From: an uncultured Lachnospiraceae bacterium
GTDB taxonomy: Bacteria; Bacillota; Clostridia; Lachnospirales; Lachnospiraceae
Direction: 5' to 3'
Assembly: GCA_900553355.1 (NCBI GenBank)
Contig: USDK01000014.1
Location: forward strand, 1-50,847
DNA: 50,847 nucleotides
In this document: positions 43,339 to 50,847 of the stretch, piece after piece
Numbering within the stretch: position 1 is the stretch's first letter
Layout of the letters: each line of letters starts with the position of its first letter
Position numbers and translations under genes: made by a program
Notes under the pieces: generated by a model
The model's input: the letters and a program-made list of their open reading frames with translations, nothing else
Databases searched by the model: none
What the model was told of the DNA's origin: nothing

Positions 43339-44369
43339 ATACATTCTTCGGCGATCTTCTGAACCAGATATTCCGTATCTTCCCAGCCGATGCATGGATC
43401 CGTAATAGAACATCCATATTCCATATGGCTGCTGACATTTTGTCTTCCCTCTTTCAGATAACTTTCTATCATAACCCCTTTGATCAAACGGTGAAGTTCA
43501 GAATGTGTCCTTCGAGTATGGAGCACCTCTCCTACGATCCTTATCTGTTCTTTGTATTGTTTATCAGAGTTAGAATGGTTGACGTCGACGACTGCCGCCG
43601 GATTCTTAAGCTGTCTTTCCTCATACAGTCTGTATAGCCGGACACAGTCTTCATAATGATAGTTCGGGATCGACGTGCCGTACTTATCCACTCCCCCGCG
43701 CAAAATTACGTGGGCCATAGGATTTCCGGTAGTTGTCACATCATTTCCCCGGTAAATAAACCGGTGTCCGCTTTGGGCTGCCACGACAGAATTTAACATG
43801 ACAGAAAAATCTCCGCTGGTCGGATTTTTCATTCCCACTGGAATGTCCATCCCGCTGGCCGTCAGCCGATGCTGCTGATTTTCTACAGACCGGGCTCCGA
43901 TCGCCTCATAAGAAAGGATATCATCCAGATAACTGCGGTTTTCCGGATACAGCATCTCATCAGCAGCCGTCAGTCCACTTTCCTTCATCGCGCGGATATG
44001 CATTCTGCGAATTGCAATAAGCCCGGCATAAAGATCCGGAGCCTTATCCGGATCCGGCTGGTGAAGCATCCCTTTATATCCCTCGCCGGTCGTTCTCGGT
44101 TTGTTGGTATAGATCCTCGGAATTATCATCAGACGCTCTGACACTTTCTCATTCAGTCTGGCCAGGCGGCTGACATATTCGCAGACTGCGTCTTCATTAT
44201 CTGCAGAGCAGGGTCCGATAATCACCACAAACTTGTCCTTTTTTCCTGTAAAAATATCTCTGATCTCAGCATCCCGTCTTTCTTTCAGACTCTTTAATTC
44301 TTCGGAAAGGGGATATGCTTTCTTCAGCTCCGCCGGCAATGGAAGCGCAGCGTTCCATTTCATTCCCAT
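43335..44369 (-). CDS. aroF: 3-deoxy-7-phosphoheptulonate (DAHP) synthase
   Basis: 344 residues of the AroFGH (class I alpha) type: VVIIGPCSADNEDAVCEYVS, PRIYTNKPRTTGEGYKG, ADEMLYPE, GMKNPTSGDF, HVILRGGVDKYG, VVDVNHSNSDKQ and GVMIESYLKEGRQ. It condenses phosphoenolpyruvate and erythrose 4-phosphate, first step of aromatic amino-acid synthesis. No regulatory chorismate-mutase or ACT domain is fused. The symbol aroF is used for the type, not for proven feedback specificity. Confidence 0.95.
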   Translation of the reverse strand: MGMKWNAALPLPAELKKAYPLSEELKSLKERRDAEIRDIFTGKKDKFVVIIGPCSADNEDAVCEYVSRLARLNEKVSERLMIIPRIYTNKPRTTGEGYKGMLHQPDPDKAPDLYAGLIAIRRMHIRAMKESGLTAADEMLYPENRSYLDDILSYEAIGARSVENQQHRLTASGMDIPVGMKNPTSGDFSVMLNSVVAAQSGHRFIYRGNDVTTTGNPMAHVILRGGVDKYGTSIPNYHYEDCVRLYRLYEERQLKNPAAVVDVNHSNSDKQYKEQIRIVGEVLHTRRTHSELHRLIKGVMIESYLKEGRQNVSSHMEYGCSITDPCIGWEDTEYLVQKIAEECI

Positions 44370-44382
44370 AATTTCGATTCCT

Positions 44383-45117
44383 CTACTCCTTTATAAATCT
44401 TCGGAAGATATACTGATTCGCCTCTTTTTCATGGCGATCGTCCAAAGGCTTAAGATCCGCCTCTCCATACTTTCTCTCCAGGGCCCTGCTGATCAGCCAG
44501 TCGCAGACCTCCGGATTTTTTGGCAGCAATGGTCCGTGCAGATAGGTACCGATCACATTTTTGTAAACCACACCTTCATAACCACTTTCACCATCATTTC
44601 CATATCCATAAAGCACTTTTCCAAAAGGCTGGTTATCACCGATAAAAGTCCTGCCGCCGTGATTTTCAAATCCCACCACCGGCATCTCGCACAGATCACT
44701 TTTCAGCACAATGTTATCGATCAGACGCCCTTCTCCCTGTTCTGTATAGATATCTACCAGATGAAGTCCTTCGATCACTCCATCGTCTGTTTTATAATAT
44801 TTTCCGAGAAGCTGATATCCGCCGCAGACGGCGATCACAACTCCATTATCTTCTACGTATTTCTTGAAATCATCTCTGATCTCGAGAAGATTTTTGCATA
44901 CGATGGCCTGCTCCCGGTCGGATCCCCCGCCCAGAAGTACGATATCAAGCTCTGAAAAGTCGATGGCATCTCCGGTGTTAAATTCAATGGTCCGCGCTTC
45001 GATTCCCCGCCAGAGACATCTGTGCATCAGGCAGGCGATATTTCCCCGGTCGCCATAAAGATTCAGAAGATCCGGATAGAGGTGGCCAATGGTAATTGTC
45101 TTTCCTGTCTGTTCCAT
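44383..45117 (-). CDS. gatD: Lipid II isoglutaminyl synthase, glutaminase subunit GatD
   Basis: 244 residues from ATG 45117. The frame upstream of it belongs to another reading and is not homologous. Class I glutamine amidotransferase of the CobB/CobQ kind: nucleophile Cys in VIAVCGGYQLLG, His in GTYLHGPLLP, and GGGSDREQ. It liberates ammonia from glutamine for MurT, which amidates the alpha-carboxyl of D-glutamate in lipid II. GGAGGAGAAGGG is upstream and the ATG overlaps the murT stop by one base (TAATG), coupling the pair. Confidence 0.93.
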   Translation of the reverse strand: MEQTGKTITIGHLYPDLLNLYGDRGNIACLMHRCLWRGIEARTIEFNTGDAIDFSELDIVLLGGGSDREQAIVCKNLLEIRDDFKKYVEDNGVVIAVCGGYQLLGKYYKTDDGVIEGLHLVDIYTEQGEGRLIDNIVLKSDLCEMPVVGFENHGGRTFIGDNQPFGKVLYGYGNDGESGYEGVVYKNVIGTYLHGPLLPKNPEVCDWLISRALERKYGEADLKPLDDRHEKEANQYIFRRFIKE

Positions 45118-46457
45118 TATCCCTTCTCCTCCAGTCTTTTTAATACATTTCTGGTGCCAAACAGTGCCGTATAATTGACCAGCACGTACAGGTTGCCGCA
45201 GCCGTCTTCGATCCTCTTCCGGATCGCCGTCTCTACATCTGCCTCCAGAAGAGACGGAATCTCCACATACTTCAGCCGCAGCCGCATGTCCTGACAACGG
45301 ATTCCGCTGACCGTAATAGAATGAATATTTTCATTCCTAAACCGGTCGAAATCCACATCCCACAGCCAGGAAACATCGATTCCGTCCTGGGCATTGTCAT
45401 TGATTACAATGATAATGTCTTTATCTGCGTGATCCTGCATTACCGCAGAGATATTCTGATTAAATCCTGCCGGATTCTTTGCCAGATTCAGCATTACCTT
45501 TGTCCCACTGATATGGAACTGTTCCATCCGTCCGTTTTCCGGATGGAACTTTGCAAGCATTTCATTAAAATGTACAGGCTTAATCCCCCCGGTCCTCACA
45601 GCCGCATACGCCGCGAGAATATTGTAGACATTATAAAATCCTTTATAATTTGCCAGGATTCTCTTTCCTTCTACCGTAAAGGCAAGCGTGTCGCCCACTT
45701 CCACATCGGACGCATCATAATCAAGCTTCGGCCGCCTGAAATCACAGTTTGTGCAGGCGTAATCTCCAAGCTGGCTGTAATGGTAAAAATTGTAATGCAA
45801 AAGAGCTCCGCACCGCTTGCAGAATCTACCTTCCCTGATCTCATGAGAATCTTTGTCATCGATCACCTGCCGGCCAATCCCATACGTTACATAAGGGTTG
45901 CCGCTGTCCATGGCAAGAAAGGCGGACAGTGCATCATCGCCATTGACGATCACCTTCATCTTCGGCGCACTCTGCATCACTTCTTTTAAAATATTCATGG
46001 TAATATCAATCTCACCGTACCGGTCCAGCTGATCCCGGAACAGATTGGTAAGAACCATATAATCTGGCTTAAAATGAGGAAATACCCTTCGGGTGGACGC
46101 CTCATCAATCTCAATACATGCATAATCAGCCTTCAGATTTCCGTTTAACCCTGCCGCCAGGGCAAAGGCTGCTGCTACTCCGTTCAGCATATTTGATCCG
46201 GTATGATTGCATACCACCTTGTATCCTTCGGCTTCCAGAGCCGCACACAGCATATTGTTGGTGGTTGTCTTTCCATTGGTCCCGCATACGATGAAAATTT
46301 CCTTTTTCACCTGGGATGCCAGTGTCTTAAGAATGGACGGATCCATCTTAAGCGCAATCTTTCCCGCCCAGGTCACGCCCTGGCGGTGAAAGATGTGTAC
46401 GCTGATTTTCTCTGCCAGCTTTGCCGCCCATACGGCAAGTATTCTACGTAATCTCAT
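45117..46457 (-). CDS. murT: Lipid II isoglutaminyl synthase, Mur-ligase subunit MurT
   Basis: 446 residues. ATP-binding GTNGKTTTNNMLCAALEAEG (P-loop), the Mur-ligase middle domain (NLFRDQLDRYGEIDITMNIL), and a four-cysteine zinc ribbon, CKRCGALL...YACTNC (about 208-230), specific to MurT. The C-terminal DUF1727 domain (LNLAKNPAGFNQNISAV, INDNAQDGIDVSWLWDVDF) contacts GatD. The enzyme makes peptidoglycan with isoglutamine, which cross-linking enzymes prefer (family knowledge). Confidence 0.95.
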   Translation of the reverse strand: MRLRRILAVWAAKLAEKISVHIFHRQGVTWAGKIALKMDPSILKTLASQVKKEIFIVCGTNGKTTTNNMLCAALEAEGYKVVCNHTGSNMLNGVAAAFALAAGLNGNLKADYACIEIDEASTRRVFPHFKPDYMVLTNLFRDQLDRYGEIDITMNILKEVMQSAPKMKVIVNGDDALSAFLAMDSGNPYVTYGIGRQVIDDKDSHEIREGRFCKRCGALLHYNFYHYSQLGDYACTNCDFRRPKLDYDASDVEVGDTLAFTVEGKRILANYKGFYNVYNILAAYAAVRTGGIKPVHFNEMLAKFHPENGRMEQFHISGTKVMLNLAKNPAGFNQNISAVMQDHADKDIIIVINDNAQDGIDVSWLWDVDFDRFRNENIHSITVSGIRCQDMRLRLKYVEIPSLLEADVETAIRKRIEDGCGNLYVLVNYTALFGTRNVLKRLEEKG

Positions 46458-46462
46458 AGTAT

Positions 46463-47425
46463 CTATGCTTCCTCGATCATCTTTGTAATATTTTCCGGAT
46501 CAGGCATGGAGCGGATCGCTCCCTTTTTCATCGTGATCAGCGCTGCACCTGCATTGGCATAGGTCAGCATATCCTCCAGCACTTTTTCATTCATACCTTC
46601 CATTCCGTGAGTCAGAAGTCCGTGGATAGCACATCCGCAGAAAGTATCTCCTGCCCCTGTTGTCTCGATGGCCTTTACCGTAAAGCCTTTTTTCTCCACT
46701 CTTAAATCCTTATAATAGGCACGGCTTCCATCTTTTCCCATTGTCAGGAAGATCAGTGGAATCTGATATTTCTCCTGAAGGATCTGGATCCCTTCATCAT
46801 AGTCTTCCTTTCCAGTCACAAACTGGATCTCATTGTCTGAGATCTTCAGCATATCACAGTACTGGAACCCATACTCCATCATCTCTTTTGCATGATCCAG
46901 GCTATCCCACAGCGGCGGTCTTAAGTTTGGATCGAAGGTAATGATACATCCTGCCTCTTTTGCCGCCTCCAGTGCTTTTTTCGTCGCACTTCTCACCGGC
47001 TCATCCGTCATCGACAATGTTCCGAAGTGGAACACCTTAGACTGTCGGATCAGATCATAATCCACCTCATCTTCAGCCAGCATCATGTCTGCTCCCGGCT
47101 TCCGGTAAAAAGAAAATTCTCTGTCTCCATCTGGAAATGTATGGACAAAGGCCAGAGTTGTATGGATCTCCTGGTCCAGGATCAGTCCCTTTGTCTCAAT
47201 CCCCAATTCATCGATGGTATCTCTTAAAAGTCTTCCGAACTGATCCTCTCCCACTTTTCCGATAAACGCCGTTTTCCTTCCCAGCTTATTCAGCATGGCA
47301 AGCACATTACAGGGAGCACCTCCCGGACATGCCTCAAACAGGTTGTTTCCCTGATCACTCTGTCCATTCAGTGTAAAATCGATCAGCATTTCGCCCATGG
47401 CTGTTACATCGTATACTTTTTCCAT
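46463..47425 (-). CDS. PfkB family sugar kinase (fructokinase-like)
   Basis: 320 residues from ATG 47425, which has AGGAG 8 bases upstream (a TTG two codons earlier is weaker). N-terminal VTAMGEMLIDFT and PGGAPCNVLAMLNKLGRKTAFIGKVG; C-terminal ETTGAGDTFCGCAIHGL with the catalytic Asp. This variety is usually annotated fructokinase. It is the second PfkB kinase in the window; the first (28113-29060) belongs to the uptake operon and they are only distantly alike. No sucrose or fructose transporter is next to it. Confidence 0.88.
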   Translation of the reverse strand: MEKVYDVTAMGEMLIDFTLNGQSDQGNNLFEACPGGAPCNVLAMLNKLGRKTAFIGKVGEDQFGRLLRDTIDELGIETKGLILDQEIHTTLAFVHTFPDGDREFSFYRKPGADMMLAEDEVDYDLIRQSKVFHFGTLSMTDEPVRSATKKALEAAKEAGCIITFDPNLRPPLWDSLDHAKEMMEYGFQYCDMLKISDNEIQFVTGKEDYDEGIQILQEKYQIPLIFLTMGKDGSRAYYKDLRVEKKGFTVKAIETTGAGDTFCGCAIHGLLTHGMEGMNEKVLEDMLTYANAGAALITMKKGAIRSMPDPENITKMIEEA

Positions 47426-47437
47426 AGCCAACTCTCC

Positions 47438-48508
47438 TTATCCGTGTTTTTCGTTTATTTTAACATATTTTTTTATCGCTGCAAACAGAGCTTCCATCTC
47501 TTCCCTGGTTCCCACTGTAATTCTTAAATACTGCTCGATCCGGCGGCTTCCCCAGTATCTGACATATATTTTCTGTGACTTTAGAAATTCAAACAAATCT
47601 TTTGCATCGTATTTTGGATGTTTTGCAAAGATAAAATTCGCCCGGGAATCTGGAAATTCAAATCCAAGTGCAGCCAGTTCCTGTTTTGCCCACTCTCTTG
47701 TCTCTACGATCTTTCTGATTCCCTCTTCAAAATATGCCCGGTCTTTTACCGCCTCGGCTCCGCAGATCAGTGACGTCTGATTCATGGTGTAGGAATTAAA
47801 GGAGTATTTGGCATCGTTCAGGTACCGGATCAATGTAGGATTACTGATGGCGTAGCCGACTCTCATGCCGGCCATGGATCTTGCCTTTGAGAATGTCTGC
47901 ACCACGATCAGATTTTCATATTTATCGATCAGTTCCATCGCCGAACGCCCTGCAAAATCCACATAGGCCTCATCTACGATCACGATCACATCCTGGTTGT
48001 GGGCAATGATGTCCTCCACCTCATCCAGCCCCAGATAGATTCCTGTCGGTGCATTAGGATTTGGAAAGATCACTCCGCCGTTTTCCGGATAATAATCCTC
48101 TTTCACAATCCGGAAATTTTCATCAAGAGGCTTACATTCATAGGGAATCCTGTAAAGATCTGCCCATACCTTATAGAAGGAATATGTAACATCCGGAAAA
48201 TATATAGGGTGTTCCGAGTTGAAAAAAGTCAGGAAACACATAGAAAGTACGTCATCCGATCCCACTCCTACAAATACCTGCTCAGGCTCTACATGATAGA
48301 ACTCTGCCAGTGCGTCCACCAGGACCTCTGCCGTAGGATCCGGATACAGCCTGAAACGCCCGGCGTCCATCTCTTCCAGTGCTTTTCTTACGCCAGGCGC
48401 CGGGGGATAGGGATTTTCATTGGTATTTAATTTGATCACCTGTTCCTGGGGCTGTTCTCCCGGCACATAGGGCTCTACTTTTCGTATTTTTTTTTCAAAT
48501 GCTTTCAT
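47438..48508 (-). CDS. hisC: Histidinol-phosphate aminotransferase
   Basis: 356 residues: IKLNTNENPYPPAPGVRKAL, VFVGVGSDDVLSMCFLTFF, PNPNAPTGIYL, VIVDEAYVDFAG, the PLP lysine in VVQTFSKARSMAGMRVGYAI and the late RYWGSRRIEQYLRITVG. It moves an amino group between glutamate and imidazole acetol phosphate in histidine synthesis. It stands outside a his operon, with the sugar kinase and another aminotransferase. Such stand-alone HisC can also serve aromatic amino acids. Confidence 0.92.
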   Translation of the reverse strand: MKAFEKKIRKVEPYVPGEQPQEQVIKLNTNENPYPPAPGVRKALEEMDAGRFRLYPDPTAEVLVDALAEFYHVEPEQVFVGVGSDDVLSMCFLTFFNSEHPIYFPDVTYSFYKVWADLYRIPYECKPLDENFRIVKEDYYPENGGVIFPNPNAPTGIYLGLDEVEDIIAHNQDVIVIVDEAYVDFAGRSAMELIDKYENLIVVQTFSKARSMAGMRVGYAISNPTLIRYLNDAKYSFNSYTMNQTSLICGAEAVKDRAYFEEGIRKIVETREWAKQELAALGFEFPDSRANFIFAKHPKYDAKDLFEFLKSQKIYVRYWGSRRIEQYLRITVGTREEMEALFAAIKKYVKINEKHG

Positions 48509-48523
48509 CTGATTTTCCTTATT

Positions 48524-49711
48524 CTACACATATTTTTTTGACAGTTCCTTAAATTTCGGCAAAGAATTTATAATCGTCTCATAGGACACACAGTAAGCCA
48601 GACGCACATATCCCGGACATGCAAAAGAACTTCCCGGTACCATCAGAATGTGAAGCTCTTTCGCGTCTGCACAGAACTGCTTTTCATCTGCTATCGGCGA
48701 TTTTACGAACAGATAGAAGGCTCCCTCCGGCTTGATACACTCAAAACCACATTCCTTCAGCCCGTTATAAAGCGCTTCTCTGTTTCGGTTATAGAAGCTT
48801 AAGTCGGTCTTCTCATCAATACACTTTGCCACCAGTTTCTGCTGCAGAGTCGGTGCATTGACAAAGCCCAGGATTCTGGTTGCCACATTTGCAGCGGACT
48901 GAAGATCCTCGCTGTCTGTCACTTCATCCGGGATCACCAGATACCCGATACGCTCTCCCGGAAGCGACAAAGACTTACTGTAGGAATAACCTACGATTGT
49001 ATTGGCATAATATCTGGTCAGATATGGAACCTCGACTCCATCATATACCAGCTCACGATAAGGCTCGTCCGAGATCAGATAGATATCTGTTCCGTATTCC
49101 TTCTGTTTCGCTTCCATGATAGAAGCCATCTTCTTAATCGTCTCTTCGGAATATACCACACCTGTCGGATTGTTCGGTGTGTTAACGATCACCGCCTTTG
49201 TCTTCGGCGTGATCTTCTGTTCAAATTCATCCAGCTTAGGCTGAAAATTCTCTGTATTTGGGGAAATTTCCACCAGCACTCCGTCATAATTGTTGGTATA
49301 AGACCGGTATTCTCCAAAATACGGGGCAAATGTGATCACCTCGTCTCCCGGATTGATCAGGGACTTTAAGATCACATTCAGTCCGCCTGCCGCGCCTACC
49401 GTCATCACAATGTTTTTCGCAGCGAAATTTGTTCCAAACCGTCGGTTCAGTGATTCTGCCACTGTCGCTCTTACATCCTCATACCCGCTGTTGCTGTTGG
49501 TGTATCCATGAAGAACGATTGGATCACTTTCGTTTACCAGTTCAATAATGGCATTTTTTACCGACTCCGGTGCAGGTACATTGGGATTTCCCAGGCTGAA
49601 GTCATAAACATTTTCAGCACCGTAAAGCTTTGCCATGCGGGTGCCTTCCTCAAACATCGCCCGGATTGCCGAGCTGTTTGCTACCATATTTTTCATTTTT
49701 TCTGCGATCAT
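48524..49711 (-). CDS. PLP-dependent aminotransferase (aspartate aminotransferase class I)
   Basis: 395 residues. VYDFSLGNPNVPAPESVKNA, MTVGAAGGLNVILKSLINPG, NTPNNPTGVVYSEETI, LISDEPYRELVYDG and the PLP lysine in VGYSYSKSLSLPGERIGYLV. Fold type I; aspartate or another amino acid is the likely donor. RBS AAGGAG. The two aminotransferase genes are separated by 15 bases and share transcription. Confidence 0.92.
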   Translation of the reverse strand: MIAEKMKNMVANSSAIRAMFEEGTRMAKLYGAENVYDFSLGNPNVPAPESVKNAIIELVNESDPIVLHGYTNSNSGYEDVRATVAESLNRRFGTNFAAKNIVMTVGAAGGLNVILKSLINPGDEVITFAPYFGEYRSYTNNYDGVLVEISPNTENFQPKLDEFEQKITPKTKAVIVNTPNNPTGVVYSEETIKKMASIMEAKQKEYGTDIYLISDEPYRELVYDGVEVPYLTRYYANTIVGYSYSKSLSLPGERIGYLVIPDEVTDSEDLQSAANVATRILGFVNAPTLQQKLVAKCIDEKTDLSFYNRNREALYNGLKECGFECIKPEGAFYLFVKSPIADEKQFCADAKELHILMVPGSSFACPGYVRLAYCVSYETIINSLPKFKELSKKYV

Positions 49712-49730
49712 ATGTCCTCTCTCCTTTTCC

Positions 49731-50639
49731 TTATGCTTCTTTTTCTGTGACTCTTCCTTTTTCTACCATAAATACAGGGCGGTAGGAAAGCTTGGCCTTT
49801 CTTAATCCTTCCGCTCCGGTGTCTTCTTCCCGGTTAATATACTGATAATCCATACATTCATGCTCTACAAACTGCTGGTTGATCATCGGATATGCCCCCT
49901 GTACCTCTGCAAAGGCCTTTTCAATATGCACTACGAAGGTATCCGAACAGACTGGCTCTCCAAGAGTAAAGGCCACCACCTGCCCATCGATCCTTAATAC
50001 GCCGCCGGTCAGATGGAGCTCTTCAAACAGGCGGAGAGAGTTTAGTGTTACACAGATTTCTCCCCTTTTTTCAGGATCATCTTCACATCCGTTTTCGTTT
50101 CTCCACTTCAGCGCCATCTGGAAACAGTCTTCCAGATTTTCCTTTGACATTTTTTCATAAGTCCATCTTCCCTCATACAGAGACTTAAACTTATTAATGT
50201 GATTGCGCTTTCCATGGAGCTTCTTGCCCGACAAAGTTGCCAGCTTTTCTGCCTCATATACATAATCTGCCAGATCTCTGTTATATTCAATCTGAAATCT
50301 TCCCGGATACCATTCTTCCAGTTTTTCAAAATGATCCGGTGTTACATTGTATAAAGAAAAAGGAACCCCTTTTTCTTTACTGTACTCCATCAATACTTCC
50401 AGCGCTTTTTTTACCTGCTCTGGTTCCCCGGCCGGATAAGCGTAGGAAAGATGATTCTCATCTTCACTTTTGAACACCAGCGCATCTTCAACAATAGCCC
50501 AGGTCACCGGGTACTGCCGGGACCACAGATATACGTTGGCAAATGTGCGTTCACAACTTCTGCTTGTATGATGGTCAAAATAATGGGTGATGATCTCCCG
50601 GTCCTCTATCTCCGGACGTTTAAACTGTATTTCACTCAT
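49731..50639 (-). CDS. DUF2156 family protein (phosphatidylglycerol lysyltransferase-like GNAT domain)
   Basis: 302 residues. The RSCERTFANVYLWSRQYPVT then AIVEDALVFKS start, the AYPAGE segment and the KLHGKRNHINKFKSLY, GGVLRIDGQVVAFTLGEP and GAYPMINQQFVEHEC stretches match DUF2156 (the LPG_synthase_C / GNAT-like fold related to aminoacyl transferases such as MprF and Fem). No membrane helices. Exact acceptor unknown. First gene of the aminotransferase run; ATG at 50639 has GAAGG upstream. Confidence 0.85.
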   Translation of the reverse strand: MSEIQFKRPEIEDREIITHYFDHHTSRSCERTFANVYLWSRQYPVTWAIVEDALVFKSEDENHLSYAYPAGEPEQVKKALEVLMEYSKEKGVPFSLYNVTPDHFEKLEEWYPGRFQIEYNRDLADYVYEAEKLATLSGKKLHGKRNHINKFKSLYEGRWTYEKMSKENLEDCFQMALKWRNENGCEDDPEKRGEICVTLNSLRLFEELHLTGGVLRIDGQVVAFTLGEPVCSDTFVVHIEKAFAEVQGAYPMINQQFVEHECMDYQYINREEDTGAEGLRKAKLSYRPVFMVEKGRVTEKEA

Positions 50640-50691
50640 AAATTCTACCTTCTTTTATTATTTTTTCGACATGTGTCTGTACACGTTCACT

Positions 50692-50697
50692 AGTATA
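50692..50697 (-). promoter_or_regulatory. Extended -10 of the DUF2156 gene
   Basis: TGGTATACT on the minus strand (TATACT at 50692-50697), about 53 bases before the start; the -35 is not convincing. Confidence 0.45.
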
Positions 50698-50795
50698 CCA
50701 CACTTTACCAACTTTTTTTAAAAGCCTTTTGAATTTTTTTCAAAAAATCATTCTAATACATGGAAGGGATATCATTATCCGGACTAAAACACGGG

Positions 50796-50833
50796 GCTGT
50801 CGCACTAAATAATTAGTGCGGCAGCACTTTTTT
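50796..50833 (+). terminator. Plus-strand hairpin terminator near the right edge
   Basis: GCTGTCGCACTA (50796-50807) and TAGTGCGGCAGC (50814-50825) with one mismatch, then TTTTTT. Its T-run fits plus-strand transcription although no plus-strand gene precedes it in the window. Confidence 0.7.
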
Positions 50834-50847
50834 GCAGAGAATAAGAG

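Noticed and set aside
44383..45297. Longer GatD frame starting at 45297
   Set aside because: The extra 60 residues are an out-of-frame reading of murT; the true start is the ATG at 45117 behind GGAGGAGAAGGG.

Overview
The window looks like chromosome from a gut-type Clostridia bacterium, most likely family Lachnospiraceae. The evidence is a Gram-positive PolC, a MurT-GatD pair, a T-box leader, a NiaR-controlled nadABC operon, PD-(D/E)XK (Rpn-type) and DUF4143 ATPase genes, strong AGGAGG ribosome sites, and moderate GC with GC-rich genes. The species cannot be fixed from sequence reading alone. Most genes lie on the minus strand. There are no rRNA or tRNA genes, no CRISPR array and no recognisable complete insertion sequence.

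Left part (1-12.8 kb): a PD-(D/E)XK transposase-family gene runs off the left edge. Next is a giant secreted M26 (ZmpB/IgA1-protease type) zinc metalloprotease with cohesin-like, sorting-signal-like, dockerin-like and GLUG-type repeat parts. Upstream of it are a LysR regulator, an AraC remnant, a YkvI-type membrane transporter and a glycerol-dehydrogenase-like enzyme. The last two sit behind a clear T-box leader.

12.9-18.6 kb: a five-gene nickel/peptide-type ABC importer operon whose first gene, a SAM methyltransferase, is broken by one extra base in an A8 tract. 18.8-22.4 kb: nadA-nadB-nadC-niaR (de novo NAD synthesis and its niacin-sensing repressor), with a promoter and palindromic operator candidate. 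A PfoR/EIIC-like membrane protein diverges from it.

24.0-30.8 kb: the most interesting block. It is a seven-gene operon holding a ribose-type ABC importer, a PfkB nucleoside/sugar kinase, two adjacent ADP-ribosylglycohydrolase paralogues and a divergent pseudouridine-5'-phosphate glycosidase homologue. Import, phosphorylation and glycosidic cleavage together suggest a pathway for an unusual (C- or ADP-)nucleoside. One hydrolase paralogue and the PsuG-like protein have altered active-site residues, so the substrate is probably not plain pseudouridine.

31.0-34.7 kb (plus strand): a ThrE-family exporter, a DUF368 undecaprenyl-phosphate flippase and an NCS2 nucleobase permease. 34.7-50.6 kb (mostly minus): a DUF4143 ATPase with a 33-bp-period repeat in its promoter, an orphan HicB-like protein, PolC, IspG, two small membrane/hypothetical genes, an XRE repressor, DAHP synthase, GatD-MurT (lipid II amidation), a fructokinase-like PfkB, HisC, a second aminotransferase and a DUF2156 protein.
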